DNA of 52,200 bases from Pseudomonas citronellolis (GTDB lineage Bacteria; Pseudomonadota; Gammaproteobacteria; Pseudomonadales; Pseudomonadaceae), in NCBI RefSeq assembly GCF_029335315.1, contig NZ_JARJLT010000106.1:1-52200 (forward strand), read 5' to 3'. The notes under the pieces were generated by a model. That model ran no database searches. It was not told the origin of the DNA and saw only the letters and a program-made list of their open reading frames with translations. Both the position numbers and the translations under genes were made by a program. Below, piece after piece: positions 40,451-49,296 of this stretch (the stretch's first letter is position 1; each line of letters starts with the position of its first letter).

Positions 40451-43156
40451 TCAGGCGTTGGCGGCGAGGGCGCCGGCTTCGCTGGCCAGCAATCGCCGAA
40501 TTTCGGGAACACAGGAGCCGCATTGGGTACCGCAGCCCAGCTCGCGCTTCAGGCCGTCCAGGTCGAGGCCGCGCGCGGCGCCCTCGCGAACCTGGCTCAG
40601 GCGCACGTTCATGCAGTTGCACAGGGTCTTGTCGCTGGCCGCCGCCTGCGCGCCGGGCGGGGCGAGCAGCTTGCGGCGCAGGTCCGGGTCGCTCTCGGCG
40701 GACTCCCAGAGCGCTTTCAGCCAGTCGCCGGCGATGCCGCTGCCGGCCAGGCGCAGGCCGGCGATGCGCCCGCCGTCCAGGCGCACGCGCTTGCCCTGCA
40801 CGCGGCGCGGGTCGTCGTAGGCCAGCACCGGGCCGTCGAGCAGGTCGAGCAGGCCGTCGACCCGCTGCAGCCAGCCGGCGTCCGGCGGCCCGGCGTGGGC
40901 GGCGCGAATCTGCAGGGCCGGGCGTTCGCGGCCGATCAGGCTGAAGCCGGCATAGTCCAGGTCGTCGAACAGCGGGCGCAGCGCCTCGAAGCGTCGTTGC
41001 ACCTCGCCTTCGACCAGGGCGTAGAACTGCCAGGGCAGCTCGACGGGCTTCACTTCGACCGCCGCGTGCTTGAGTTCCGGTTGGCGCGAGAGCGGGTCGA
41101 CCGCCGGCAGGGTGAGGGCGTTGACGCCCAGGCCCTTGAGGAAGCGTTCGCCCCAGTGCATGGGCAGGAAGGCCTGGCCGGGCAGCAGGCCGTCGTCGGC
41201 CTGCACCGGCAGCACCAGGCTGCCGCGACGGCTGCTCAGGCGCACCAGTTGACCATCCACCAGGCGCCGGCGGCGCAGTTCGGCCGGGTGCAGGCCCAGG
41301 CGCGCCTCCTCGACGTGGCCGAAGGCGCTGGCGGCGGTGCCGGTGCGGGTCATGCCGTGCCACTGGTCGCGCAGCCGGCCGGTGTTGAGGATCAGCGGGT
41401 AGCGCGCCTCGCGACGCTCCTGCGGGGCGCGGTAGGTCTCGGCGATGAAGCGCGCGCGGCCGTCGGCGGTGGCGAAGGTGCCGTCCGCGTACAAGCGCTT
41501 CAGGCCCTGGCTGGCGCCCTCCGGCAGCGGCCATTGCTGCGGACCGCGGGCGTCCAGCAGGGCGTAGCTGACGCCGCCCAGGTCGAGGTCGCGGCCCTGG
41601 GTGAGCGGGCGGTATTCGTCGAACAGCGCCTGTGGTTCGGCGAAATCGAACAGGCTCGGCTGGCCGGGACGCAGCCGGCGCTCCAGGCGCCGGGCGAAAT
41701 CGCAGGCGATGGACCAGTCGGCGCGGGCCTCGCCGGGCGCCGGGATGGCGCGGCGCACATGGCTGATGCGGCGTTCGGAGTTGGTCACCGTGCCTTCCTT
41801 CTCGCCCCAGCTGGCGGCCGGCAGCAGCAGATCGGCGTAGCGGCAGGTCTCGCTGGTGGCGAAGGCTTCCTGCACCACCACGAAGGGGCAGGCCGCGAGC
41901 GCATCGCGTACGCGCGCCTGGTCCGGCAGGGATTGCGCGGGGTTGGTGCAGGCGATCCACAGCGCCTTGATACGCCCGTCGCGCACCGCCTCGAACAGTT
42001 CGATCGCGGTCAGTCCGGGCGTTTCCGGCAGGGTTTCGACGCCCCAGTAGGCGGCGACTTCCGCGCGATGGGCGGCGTCGCCGGCGTCGCGGTGGCCGGG
42101 CAGCAGGTTGCTCAGGCTGCCGGTTTCGCGTCCGCCCATGGCGTTGGGCTGGCCGGTGAGGGAGAAGGGCCCGGCGCCTGGGCGACCGATCTGCCCGGTG
42201 GCCAGGTGCAGGTTGATCAGCGCGCTGTTCTTCGCGCTGCCGGCGCTGGACTGGTTCAGGCCCATGCACCACAACGAGAGGAAGCTGGGCGCGCGGCCGA
42301 TCCACTCCGCGCAACGCTGCAGGTCTTCCACGGCGATGCCGCAGATTTCCGCCACCGCCAGCGGGCCGTAGTCGCGCACCAGGGCCTTGAGTTCGTCGAA
42401 GCCCTGGGTGTGCGCCTCGATGTAGGCGCGGTCGACCCAGCCTTCCCAGAGCAGCAGGTGGAGGATGCCGTGGAACAGCGCCACGTCGGTGCCCGGCTGG
42501 ATCGCCAGGTGCAGGTCGGCCAGCTCGCAGGTGTCGGTGCGCCGCGGGTCGATGACGATCACCTTCATCTGCGGCCGCGCCGCCTTGGCCGCCTCCAGAC
42601 GGCGGAACAGCACCGGGTGGGCGTAGGCCATGTTGCTGCCGGCGATCAGCACGCAGTCGCTCTGTTCCAGGTCCTCGTAGCAGCAGGGCGGGGCGTCGGC
42701 GCCGAGGCTGCGCTTGTAGCCGACCACCGCCGAAGACATGCACAGCCGCGAGTTGCTGTCGATGTTGTTGCTGCCGACCAGGGCGCGGGCCAGCTTGTTG
42801 AAGGCGTAGTAGTCCTCGGTGAGCAGTTGCCCGGAGACGTAGAAGGCCACGCTGTCCGGGCCGTGTTCGCGCAGGGTCGCGGCGAACACCCCGGCGGCGT
42901 GTTCCAGGGCGCTGTCCCAGTCCACCCGGGCGCGCGCCAGGCCCTTGCCCAGGCGCAGCTCGGGGTACAGCGCGCGGGCGGCGAGGTCGCCGCTCAGGTG
43001 CAGGCTGGAACCCTTGCTGCACAGGCGCCCGAGGTTGGCCGGGTGCTCCGGGTCGCCGCGTACGCCGAGGATGCGCTCGCCGTCGTGCTCGATCAGGACG
43101 CCGCAACCGACGCCGCAGTAGCAGCAGGTGCTGGCGGTGACTTGGCGTTCGCTCAT
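40451..43156 (-). CDS. Assimilatory nitrate reductase, catalytic (molybdopterin) subunit
   Basis: A 901-residue molybdopterin oxidoreductase reducing nitrate to nitrite in the cytoplasm. The N-terminal [4Fe-4S] site is formed by Cys11, Cys14, Cys18 and Cys46 (TCCYCGVGC and RLCSKG). Molybdopterin domains follow with SNNIDSNSRLCMSSAV and SLWCMGLNQS. The molybdopterin-binding C-domain contains LILNTGRLRDQWHGMTRTG. The last 55 residues are a BFD-like [2Fe-2S] domain (LCNCMNVRLSQV...CGTQCGSCVPEI), typical of NasA/NasC-type enzymes. It lies between nirD and cobA in one operon. Naming (nasA, nasC) varies, so none is given here. Confidence 0.95.
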   Translation of the reverse strand: MSERQVTASTCCYCGVGCGVLIEHDGERILGVRGDPEHPANLGRLCSKGSSLHLSGDLAARALYPELRLGKGLARARVDWDSALEHAAGVFAATLREHGPDSVAFYVSGQLLTEDYYAFNKLARALVGSNNIDSNSRLCMSSAVVGYKRSLGADAPPCCYEDLEQSDCVLIAGSNMAYAHPVLFRRLEAAKAARPQMKVIVIDPRRTDTCELADLHLAIQPGTDVALFHGILHLLLWEGWVDRAYIEAHTQGFDELKALVRDYGPLAVAEICGIAVEDLQRCAEWIGRAPSFLSLWCMGLNQSSAGSAKNSALINLHLATGQIGRPGAGPFSLTGQPNAMGGRETGSLSNLLPGHRDAGDAAHRAEVAAYWGVETLPETPGLTAIELFEAVRDGRIKALWIACTNPAQSLPDQARVRDALAACPFVVVQEAFATSETCRYADLLLPAASWGEKEGTVTNSERRISHVRRAIPAPGEARADWSIACDFARRLERRLRPGQPSLFDFAEPQALFDEYRPLTQGRDLDLGGVSYALLDARGPQQWPLPEGASQGLKRLYADGTFATADGRARFIAETYRAPQERREARYPLILNTGRLRDQWHGMTRTGTAASAFGHVEEARLGLHPAELRRRRLVDGQLVRLSSRRGSLVLPVQADDGLLPGQAFLPMHWGERFLKGLGVNALTLPAVDPLSRQPELKHAAVEVKPVELPWQFYALVEGEVQRRFEALRPLFDDLDYAGFSLIGRERPALQIRAAHAGPPDAGWLQRVDGLLDLLDGPVLAYDDPRRVQGKRVRLDGGRIAGLRLAGSGIAGDWLKALWESAESDPDLRRKLLAPPGAQAAASDKTLCNCMNVRLSQVREGAARGLDLDGLKRELGCGTQCGSCVPEIRRLLASEAGALAANA

Positions 43157-43181
43157 GGCGCTCTCCCGTGTGGTGGCCGCC

Positions 43182-43508
43182 TCAGGCGCAGGCGGCGAGG
43201 TCTTTCAGGGCCAGCAGCACGCGGCCGTTCTCCACCTTCACCGGGTGGCGGTGGGCGCAGCCGACGTCGGGGGCCACGGCATTGCCGCTGTCCAGTTCGA
43301 TCTGCCAGTTGTGCAGCGGGCAGGCCACGCGCTTGCCGAAGATCAGGCCCTGGGACAGCGGCCCGCCCTTGTGCGGGCAGCGGTCGTCGAGGGCGAAGAC
43401 TTCGTCGTCGGCGGTGCGGAACAGGGCGATGTCGCCGCGCGGGGCGGCGATCACGCGCGAGCCCAGCGGCTCGATGTCTTCCAGGGCGCAGATGTCTTGC
43501 CAGTTCAT
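43182..43508 (-). CDS. nirD: Nitrite reductase (NADH) small subunit NirD
   Basis: A 108-residue Rieske-like protein. The cluster-binding pattern C-x-H (Cys44-His46, RCPHKGG) and C-x-x-H (Cys63-His66, ACPLHNW) is intact, which not all NirD proteins retain. It is the small subunit of the NADH-dependent assimilatory nitrite reductase. The gene lies 20 bases after nirB and 25 bases before the nitrate reductase gene in the same operon. Confidence 0.95.
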   Translation of the reverse strand: MNWQDICALEDIEPLGSRVIAAPRGDIALFRTADDEVFALDDRCPHKGGPLSQGLIFGKRVACPLHNWQIELDSGNAVAPDVGCAHRHPVKVENGRVLLALKDLAACA

Positions 43509-43528
43509 GGGGCTTCTCCGGTAGTCGG

Positions 43529-45979
43529 TCAGACGGTTTCCAGTTGCGCGACGGGGATGCGTTCGAATTCCTTCTTCAGCCGCGGCTGCTCGATGCGCTG
43601 CTGCCACGGGTCCTGCTCCAGCGACAGGGCGTACTGCAGGCGGGCGTTGAGCGCCTGGCGGTTCTGCGCGTCGTCCAGCACCGCCTGCTTGATGTGGGCC
43701 ATGCCCACGCGCTGCAGGTAGTGCACCGTGCGTTCGAGGTAGAAGGCTTCCTCGCGGTACAGCTGGAGGAAGGCGCCGCTGTACTCGCGCACCTCGTCTG
43801 CGGTCTTGAGCTTGACGAAGAACTCCGCCACCTCGGTCTTGATCCCGCCGTTGCCGCCGATGTAGAGCTCCCAGCCGGAGTCCACGCCGATGATGCCGAT
43901 GTCCTTGATGCCGGCCTCGGCGCAGTTGCGCGGGCAGCCGGAGACGGCGAGCTTGACCTTGTGCGGCGACCACATGTTGAACAGGTCGTGCTCAAGATCG
44001 ATGCCCAGCTGCGTGGAGTTCTGCGTGCCGAAGCGGCAGAACTCGCTGCCGACGCAGGTCTTCACGGTGCGGATGGACTTGCCGTAGGCGTGCCCGGAAG
44101 GCATGTCGAGGTCCTTCCAGATCGCCGGCAGGTCTTCCTTCTTCACCCCCAGCAGGTCGATGCGCTGGCCGCCGGTGACCTTGACCATGGGCACCTGGTA
44201 CTTGTCGGCGACGTCGGCGATGCGGCGCAGTTCGGCTGGGTTGGTGACCCCGCCCCACATGCGCGGCACCACCGAGTAGGTGCCGTCCTTCTGGATGTTG
44301 GCGTGGGCGCGTTCGTTGATCAGGCGTGACTGCGCATCGTCCTTGGCCTCGCCCGGCCAGGTGGAGATCAGGTAGTAGTTCAGCGCCGGGCGGCAGGTGG
44401 CGCAGCCGTTGGGCGTGCTCCAGTCCATGAAGCGCATGGCCGCCGCCATGGAGGTCAGGTGCTGCTCGCGGATGGCCTTGCGCACCTGGCCGTGGTTGAG
44501 TTCGCTGCAGCCGCAGATGGCCTTCTCGCTCTTCGGCTTGACGTCCGCCGCGCCGCCCACGGTGCTGATCAGGATCTGCTCCACCAGCCCGGCGCAGGAG
44601 CCGCAGCTGCTCGCCGCCTTGGTGTGCTTCTTCACCTCGTCGACGCTGAACAGGCCGTTTTCCTGGATGGCCTTGACGATGGTGCCCTTGCACACGCCGT
44701 TGCAGCCGCACACCTCGGCGCTGTCGGGCATGCTCGCGGCGCTGCTCTGGCCCTGGTGGCCGACGTCGCCCAGGCTGCTCTCGCCGAACATCAGGTGGTC
44801 GCGGGTCTCGGCCACGTTGTGGTTCTCGCGGATCTGCCGGAAGTACCAGCCGCCGTCGGCGGTGTCGCCGTAGAGGCAGGCGCCGACCAGCACGTCGTCC
44901 TTGATCACCAGTTTCTTGTAGACGCCGCCGATGGGGTCGGAGAGGGTGATGGTCTCGGTGCCTTCGCCGCCCATGAAGTCGCCGGCGGAGAACAGGTCGA
45001 TGCCGGTGACCTTGAGCTTGGTCGAGACCACCGAGCCCTTGTAGCTGGCGAAGCCGAACTGGGCCAGGTGGTTGGCGCAGACCTTGGCCTGCTCGAACAG
45101 TGGCGCCACCAGGCCATAGGCGATGCCGCGGTGGCTGGCGCATTCGCCGATGGCGTAGATGCGCGGGTCGTAGGTCTGCAGGGTGTCGTTGACCAGGATG
45201 CCGCGGTTGCAGGGAATGCCGGACTTTTCCGCCAGCTCGGTGTTGGGGCGGATGCCGGCGGCCATCACCACCAGGTCGGCCGGGACCACGTCGCCGTCCT
45301 TGAACTGCACCGCGCAGACGCGGCCGTCGCCGTTGTCCATCAGCTCGTCTGTGACGGTGTTGAGGCGGAAGCGGATGCCGCGCGCTTCCAGCGCCGACTG
45401 CAGGAGCTTGCCGGCGGTGCGGTCGAGCTGGCGTTCCAGCAGCCAGTCGGAGAGGTGCACCACGGTGACCTGCATGCCGCGCTGGCGCAGACCGTTGGCG
45501 GCCTCCAGGCCGAGCAGGCCGCCGCCGATGACCACCGCGTGACTGTGGGTCCTGGCGGTGTCGATCATCGCCTGGGTGTCGGCGATGTCGCGGTAGCCGA
45601 TCACACCGTCCAGGCGGTTGCCCGGCACCGGCAGGATGAAGGGGTTGGAGCCGGTGGCGATGACCAGGCGATCGTAGTCCGCCTCGCTGCCGTCGGCGGC
45701 GTAGACCTTGCGCAGGCGGCGGTCGATCTTCACCACCTTGCGGTCCAGCAGCAGGCGGATGCCGTTCTCGCTGTACCAGTTCAGGTCGTTGAGGACGATG
45801 TCCTCGAAGGTCTGCTCGCCGGCCAGCACCGGGGAGAGCAGGATGCGGTTGTAGTTGGGGTGCGGCTCGGCGCCGAACACGGTGATCTCGTAGAGGTCCG
45901 GGGCGATCTTCAGCAGTTCTTCGAGGGTACGGATGCCGGCCATGCCGTTGCCGATCAGGACGAGCTTGAGCTTTTTCAT
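43529..45979 (-). CDS. nirB: Nitrite reductase (NADH) large subunit NirB
   Basis: An 816-residue NADH-dependent nitrite reductase that reduces nitrite to ammonium. In order: FAD-binding domain (LVLIGNGMAGIRTLEELL), NAD-binding domain (AVVIGGGLLGLEAANGLRQRG), two BFD-like [2Fe-2S] modules (CGCNGVCKGTIVKAI, ICGCSELNHGQVRKAI), and the siroheme/[4Fe-4S] reductase domains with KTCVGSEFCRFGTQNS and SGCPRNCAEAGIKD. The start is the ATG ending at 45979, with AGGAG upstream. It is first in its operon and preceded by an attenuated leader. The long upstream extension of the reading frame is non-coding leader. Confidence 0.96.
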   Translation of the reverse strand: MKKLKLVLIGNGMAGIRTLEELLKIAPDLYEITVFGAEPHPNYNRILLSPVLAGEQTFEDIVLNDLNWYSENGIRLLLDRKVVKIDRRLRKVYAADGSEADYDRLVIATGSNPFILPVPGNRLDGVIGYRDIADTQAMIDTARTHSHAVVIGGGLLGLEAANGLRQRGMQVTVVHLSDWLLERQLDRTAGKLLQSALEARGIRFRLNTVTDELMDNGDGRVCAVQFKDGDVVPADLVVMAAGIRPNTELAEKSGIPCNRGILVNDTLQTYDPRIYAIGECASHRGIAYGLVAPLFEQAKVCANHLAQFGFASYKGSVVSTKLKVTGIDLFSAGDFMGGEGTETITLSDPIGGVYKKLVIKDDVLVGACLYGDTADGGWYFRQIRENHNVAETRDHLMFGESSLGDVGHQGQSSAASMPDSAEVCGCNGVCKGTIVKAIQENGLFSVDEVKKHTKAASSCGSCAGLVEQILISTVGGAADVKPKSEKAICGCSELNHGQVRKAIREQHLTSMAAAMRFMDWSTPNGCATCRPALNYYLISTWPGEAKDDAQSRLINERAHANIQKDGTYSVVPRMWGGVTNPAELRRIADVADKYQVPMVKVTGGQRIDLLGVKKEDLPAIWKDLDMPSGHAYGKSIRTVKTCVGSEFCRFGTQNSTQLGIDLEHDLFNMWSPHKVKLAVSGCPRNCAEAGIKDIGIIGVDSGWELYIGGNGGIKTEVAEFFVKLKTADEVREYSGAFLQLYREEAFYLERTVHYLQRVGMAHIKQAVLDDAQNRQALNARLQYALSLEQDPWQQRIEQPRLKKEFERIPVAQLETV

Positions 45980-46012
45980 GCCAGGGTTCTCCTGCACAAA
46001 ATCACGGAAAAC

Positions 46013-46048
46013 AAAAAAGGCGTCCCGCTGGTTACCCAGCGAGGACGC
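46013..46048 (-). terminator. Leader attenuator (terminator) upstream of nirB
   Basis: On the minus strand, GGCGTCC-TCGCTGG pairs with CCAGCG-GGACGCC around a GTAA loop (plus positions 46019-46031 and 46035-46048, one bulged base), followed directly by TTTTTT. It lies about 35 bases before the nirB start codon, inside the leader, so it would stop transcription unless overridden. Its 5' arm overlaps the last A/G-loop hairpin. Confidence 0.85.
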
Positions 46049-46097
46049 CTTTGTCCAAGTCCCGACCGATCGGGAAGTGCGAGCCTCTTCGTTGAGG
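46043..46097 (-). promoter_or_regulatory. NasT (ANTAR) responsive leader of nirB
   Basis: Three hairpins with six-base loops are seen on the minus strand. They are CCTC-AACGAA-GAGG (46084-46097), TCCCG-ATCGGT-CGGGA (46060-46075) and GGAC-AAAGGC-GTCC (46043-46056). All loops have A at position 1 and G at position 4, the recognition rule for ANTAR proteins. The last two form the usual tandem pair. Forming the third hairpin uses the 5' arm of the terminator, so binding of NasT should allow read-through into nirB when nitrate or nitrite is present. Confidence 0.8.
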
Positions 46098-46129
46098 GAC
46101 GCGCTTTTGTAGATTGTTGCCAGGGCTAT

Positions 46130-46146
46130 TGCAGAGGCCGTGCCAA
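46130..46146 (-). promoter_or_regulatory. Sigma-54 type promoter of nirB operon
   Basis: The minus strand reads TTGGCACGGCCTCTGCA, matching the sigma-54 consensus TGGCACG-N4-TTGCW at all but one position (C for the first T of the -12 element), with the correct GG-N10-GC spacing. The start point would be near 46120, just before the leader hairpins. It suggests control by NtrC with RpoN. Confidence 0.7.
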
Positions 46147-46238
46147 CTCGCCAGGGCCCGCGTTTGGCGGGCTTCGGCTCGTCGCCGGCGGCTGGTTTGC
46201 ACCGGAATGAGGCGGGCGCGGGCCGGGCTGGTGCGCGT

Positions 46239-47909
46239 TCAGTGGCGCAGCAGCCAGGCCAGCAGCGCCAGGTTGGCCAGCAGCGAGACCAGCGCCAGGC
46301 CGCGCCAGAAGCCCAGCGGGTTGCGCTCCAGCAAGGCGCGCGGGCGCTGGCCGATGCCGGCCTGGCGCTCGCCCTGGTCCAGCGCCAGCAGGGCTTCCTC
46401 GACGGTCTCGAAGCGCTGCGTCGGCGCGGCGGCCACGGCGCGCGCCAACCAGGCGTCGAGCCAGGCGGGCAGGTCGGGGCGGTAGCGGCTGGGTGGCGTG
46501 GGCGTGGCGAAGCGCGGGTGCTGGAAGGCTTCGATTTCACCGTAGGGGTAGTGCTCGCAGAGCAACTGGTAGAGGGTCACCCCGGCGGCGTAGATGTCCT
46601 GGGCCGGCGCTGGGGCGGCGCCCTGGAAGCTTTCCGGGGCCAGGTAGGAGGGTGTGCCGGGCAGTTCGTGGTCGCGCTCGCGGGACAGGCCGGGGCAGTG
46701 CGCCAGGCCGAAGTCCAGCAGGCGCAGCTCGCCGTCCTCGCCCAGGTGCAGGTTCTCCGGCTTGATGTCGCGGTGCAGGATGTTGCGCCGATGCAGCTGG
46801 CCGAGGGCGCGCAGCAGGCGCGGTGCCAGGCGCTGCCATTCGGCCAGGCCCAGCGGGCCCTGGCGCAGACGCTCGGCGAGGGTCTGGCCGGGGTACTCGC
46901 GCATCGCGTAGTACAGGTGCTGGCGCTGCGGCAGCCCGTGCAGTTCCGGGAAGTGGCGGCCCTGCACGCGGCGCAGGAACCATTCTTCCAGCAGCAGGGC
47001 CTGGCTGGCCTGCGGGTCGTCGTGCAGTTCCTCCGGCAGCGTCTTCAGCAGCCAGGGGCGCTGCTGCTCGTCGCGCACCCGGTACAGCAGCGACTGCCGC
47101 GAGCGCGCCAGGCGGCCTTCGACCCGCCAGCCCTCGAAGGCCTGGCCTTCGCGCAGTTCCGCCGGTAGCGGCCATTGCTGCAGCTGCGCCAGGGCGTCGC
47201 CCAGGCCGCTGGCGGGCAGGGCGTCGACGCGCACCAGCAGGGCGCTGGCGTTGTCCTGGCTGCCGGCCAGGTGGGCGGCCTTGACCAGCGCCTCGACCGC
47301 GCCGCGCGGCTCGCTGGCGTCGCCGAGGATGCGGCGGATGCCGGTGTCGCCCAGGGTAGCCCAGACACCATCGCTGACCAGCAGGAAGCTTTCGCCGGGC
47401 TGCAGCTCGCCGTCGCGGTAGTCGACCACCAGGTGCTGGTCCAGGCCCAGCGCGCGCTTGAGCACGTGCTGCATGCCCGGCTGCTCCCAGACGTGGTCCT
47501 CGGTCAGGCACTCCAGTGCGCCATCGCGCCAGCGGTACAGGCGGCAGTCGCCGACGTGGGCGAGGGTGAAGCGCCGCCCGCGCAGTACCAGCGCGGTCAG
47601 CGTGGTCAGCAGCGGCTGGCCGCCGCCGTTGGCCTGCAGCCAGCGGTTCTGCGAGAGCAGCAGGCGATCCAGGGCCTGGGCGATGGCCCAGGTTTCCGGG
47701 GTGGCGTAGTAGTCGTTGGCCAGCGCCTGCACGCTCAGGCGCGCCGCCAGCCCGCCGTCGGCGCACTGGCTGACGCCGTCGGCGAGGGCGAACAGGTGGC
47801 CTTTGCTGGCGGCCAGCTCGGCGGGCGGGGTGACCACCCGCAGGGCGTCCTGGTTCTCCGCGCGCGGGCCCTTGGCGCTGGCGTGGGCGACGCTCAGGGT
47901 CAGGCTCAT
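46239..47909 (-). CDS. PP2C phosphatase-Ser/Thr kinase fusion protein
   Basis: A 556-residue fusion. Residues 1-235 form a PP2C-type phosphatase (ENQDAL, FALADGVSQ, LAHVGDCRLYR, LLVSDGVWATL, GSQDNASALLV, with the metal-binding Asp residues present). Residues 255-510 form a Hanks-type kinase (LHRDIKPENLHLG catalytic loop, LLDFGLAH, APESF). One C-terminal membrane helix follows (about 530-552). It lies between the nitrate transporter and nirB genes in the same direction and is probably transcribed with the transporter. The kinase presumably acts on nitrate assimilation proteins, but no substrate is identified. The first kinase lysine region (WLLKTL) is present. Confidence 0.9.
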   Translation of the reverse strand: MSLTLSVAHASAKGPRAENQDALRVVTPPAELAASKGHLFALADGVSQCADGGLAARLSVQALANDYYATPETWAIAQALDRLLLSQNRWLQANGGGQPLLTTLTALVLRGRRFTLAHVGDCRLYRWRDGALECLTEDHVWEQPGMQHVLKRALGLDQHLVVDYRDGELQPGESFLLVSDGVWATLGDTGIRRILGDASEPRGAVEALVKAAHLAGSQDNASALLVRVDALPASGLGDALAQLQQWPLPAELREGQAFEGWRVEGRLARSRQSLLYRVRDEQQRPWLLKTLPEELHDDPQASQALLLEEWFLRRVQGRHFPELHGLPQRQHLYYAMREYPGQTLAERLRQGPLGLAEWQRLAPRLLRALGQLHRRNILHRDIKPENLHLGEDGELRLLDFGLAHCPGLSRERDHELPGTPSYLAPESFQGAAPAPAQDIYAAGVTLYQLLCEHYPYGEIEAFQHPRFATPTPPSRYRPDLPAWLDAWLARAVAAAPTQRFETVEEALLALDQGERQAGIGQRPRALLERNPLGFWRGLALVSLLANLALLAWLLRH

Positions 47910-47920
47910 GCGATCCCCCC

Positions 47921-47967
47921 GTAGGAGCGGGCCATGCCCGCGATTCGCGCGCATGGCGCGCTCCTAC
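47921..47967. repeat. Palindromic REP-like element (GTAGGAGCG type)
   Basis: GTAGGAGCG at 47921-47929 and CGCTCCTAC at 47959-47967 are exact inverted copies flanking two shorter palindromes (GGGCCATGCCC, CGCGCATGGCGCG). Elements of the GTNGGAGCGGGC...GCCCGCGA type are common intergenic repeats in Pseudomonas. It occupies most of the 77-base gap between the transporter and the phosphatase-kinase genes and could modulate read-through. Confidence 0.75.
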
Positions 47968-47986
47968 AAACGTGCCGTGCCAAGGC

Positions 47987-49198
47987 CTAGACCCGGGCGG
48001 CGGTGACTGCGGCGCTGCCCCAGGTGGTGCGCCAGCGGCGCTTGACGCCGTGCAGGCCGAACCAGGCCAGCACGCCGAGGGCGGCGAACAGCCACAGGCC
48101 CAGCTGGTAGTCGCCACTGGCCTGCTTGATGGCGCCCAGGCCCGCGGTCAGGCAGAAGCCGCCGATACCGCCGGCCATGCCGATCAGCCCGGTCATTACC
48201 CCGATGCTCTGCCGGAAGCGCTGCGGCACCAGCTGGAACACCGCGCCGTTGCCCGCGCCGAGGCTGAGCATGGCGACCACGAAGAGGCCGAGGGCGGCCA
48301 TGGCGCTGGGCAGGTGGAAGCCGACCGCGGCGATGCAGATCGAGGCCAGGGTGTACATCGCCAGCAGGCTGCGGATGCCGCCGATGCGGTCGGCCAGGGC
48401 GCCGCCCAGCGGGCGCATCAGGCTGCCGGCGAAGACGCAGGCGGCGGTGTAGTAGCCGGCCTTGACCGGGTCCAGGCCGTACTGGTCGTGGAAGTAGCCG
48501 GGCAAGGTGGCGGCCAGGCCGAGGAAGCCGCCGAAGGTCACGCTGTAGAAGAACATGAACCACCAGCTGTCGCGGTCGCCGAGGGCCTTGAGGTAGTCGC
48601 CCAGGGCCTTGGGCGCCGGGCGCTCGGGGGCGTTGCGGGCGAGCAGGGCGAACACCGCCAGGGCCACCAGCAGCGGGATCACGGCGAAGCCGAAGACATT
48701 CTGCCAGCCGAATGCGGCGGCCAGCAGGGGGGCGAACAGCGCGGCGAACACGGTGCCGGAGTTGCCGGCGCCGGCAATGCCCATGGCCTTGCCCTGGTGC
48801 TGCGGCGGGTACCACTGCGAGGCCAGCGGCAGGGCCACGGCGAAGGACGCCCCGGCCATGCCCAGCAGCACGCCGAGCAGCAGCGCCTCGCGCAGGTCGT
48901 GGATGCCCAGCGTCCAGGCGCCGGCGAGGCTGGCGATGACGATCACCTGGGCGAGCAGGCCGGCGCTCTTCGGCGACCAGCGATCCGCCAGCAGGCCCAT
49001 GACGAAGCGCAGCAGGGCGCCCGAGAGGATCGGCGTGGCGACCATCAGGGCGCGTTCCTGGGTGGTCAGCTGCAGGTCGGTGGCGATCTGCACGGCCAGC
49101 GGGCCGAGCAGGTACCAGACCATGAAGCTCAGGTCGAAGTAGAGGAAGGCGGCGAACAGCGTCGGCGCGTGGCCGGCTTTCCAGAAGCTGGTGTTCAT
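47987..49198 (-). CDS. nasA: Nitrate/nitrite transporter, MFS family
   Basis: A 403-residue major facilitator superfamily protein with about 12 membrane helices, of the nitrate/nitrite porter family. The signatures GMAGASFAVALPLASQWYPP and GIAGAGNSGTVFAALFAPLL (nitrate signature, Gly-rich, helix 5) and a second Gly-rich segment in helix 11 (GLIGMAGGIGGFCLTAGLG) are present. It brings nitrate into the cytoplasm for the assimilatory reductases. The chosen start ends at 49198; six more codons upstream are open. It is preceded by its own sigma-54 promoter and attenuated leader. Confidence 0.93.
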   Translation of the reverse strand: MNTSFWKAGHAPTLFAAFLYFDLSFMVWYLLGPLAVQIATDLQLTTQERALMVATPILSGALLRFVMGLLADRWSPKSAGLLAQVIVIASLAGAWTLGIHDLREALLLGVLLGMAGASFAVALPLASQWYPPQHQGKAMGIAGAGNSGTVFAALFAPLLAAAFGWQNVFGFAVIPLLVALAVFALLARNAPERPAPKALGDYLKALGDRDSWWFMFFYSVTFGGFLGLAATLPGYFHDQYGLDPVKAGYYTAACVFAGSLMRPLGGALADRIGGIRSLLAMYTLASICIAAVGFHLPSAMAALGLFVVAMLSLGAGNGAVFQLVPQRFRQSIGVMTGLIGMAGGIGGFCLTAGLGAIKQASGDYQLGLWLFAALGVLAWFGLHGVKRRWRTTWGSAAVTAARV

Positions 49199-49296
49199 GG
49201 GGTACCTCGTCAGCAACGGTCAGGAAGTCGTCGCGCCGCCAGTGGTGGCGGTCGCGCATGGGTTCGGGTCCCGCACACCCCAACGCCGGGGTGAAA

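Noticed and set aside
40238-44329. A 1363-codon open frame on the plus strand opposite the nitrate/nitrite reductase genes
   Set aside because: It is the antisense of three well-recognised genes in high-GC DNA. Its translation is Ala/Gly/Val/Gln-rich without domains.
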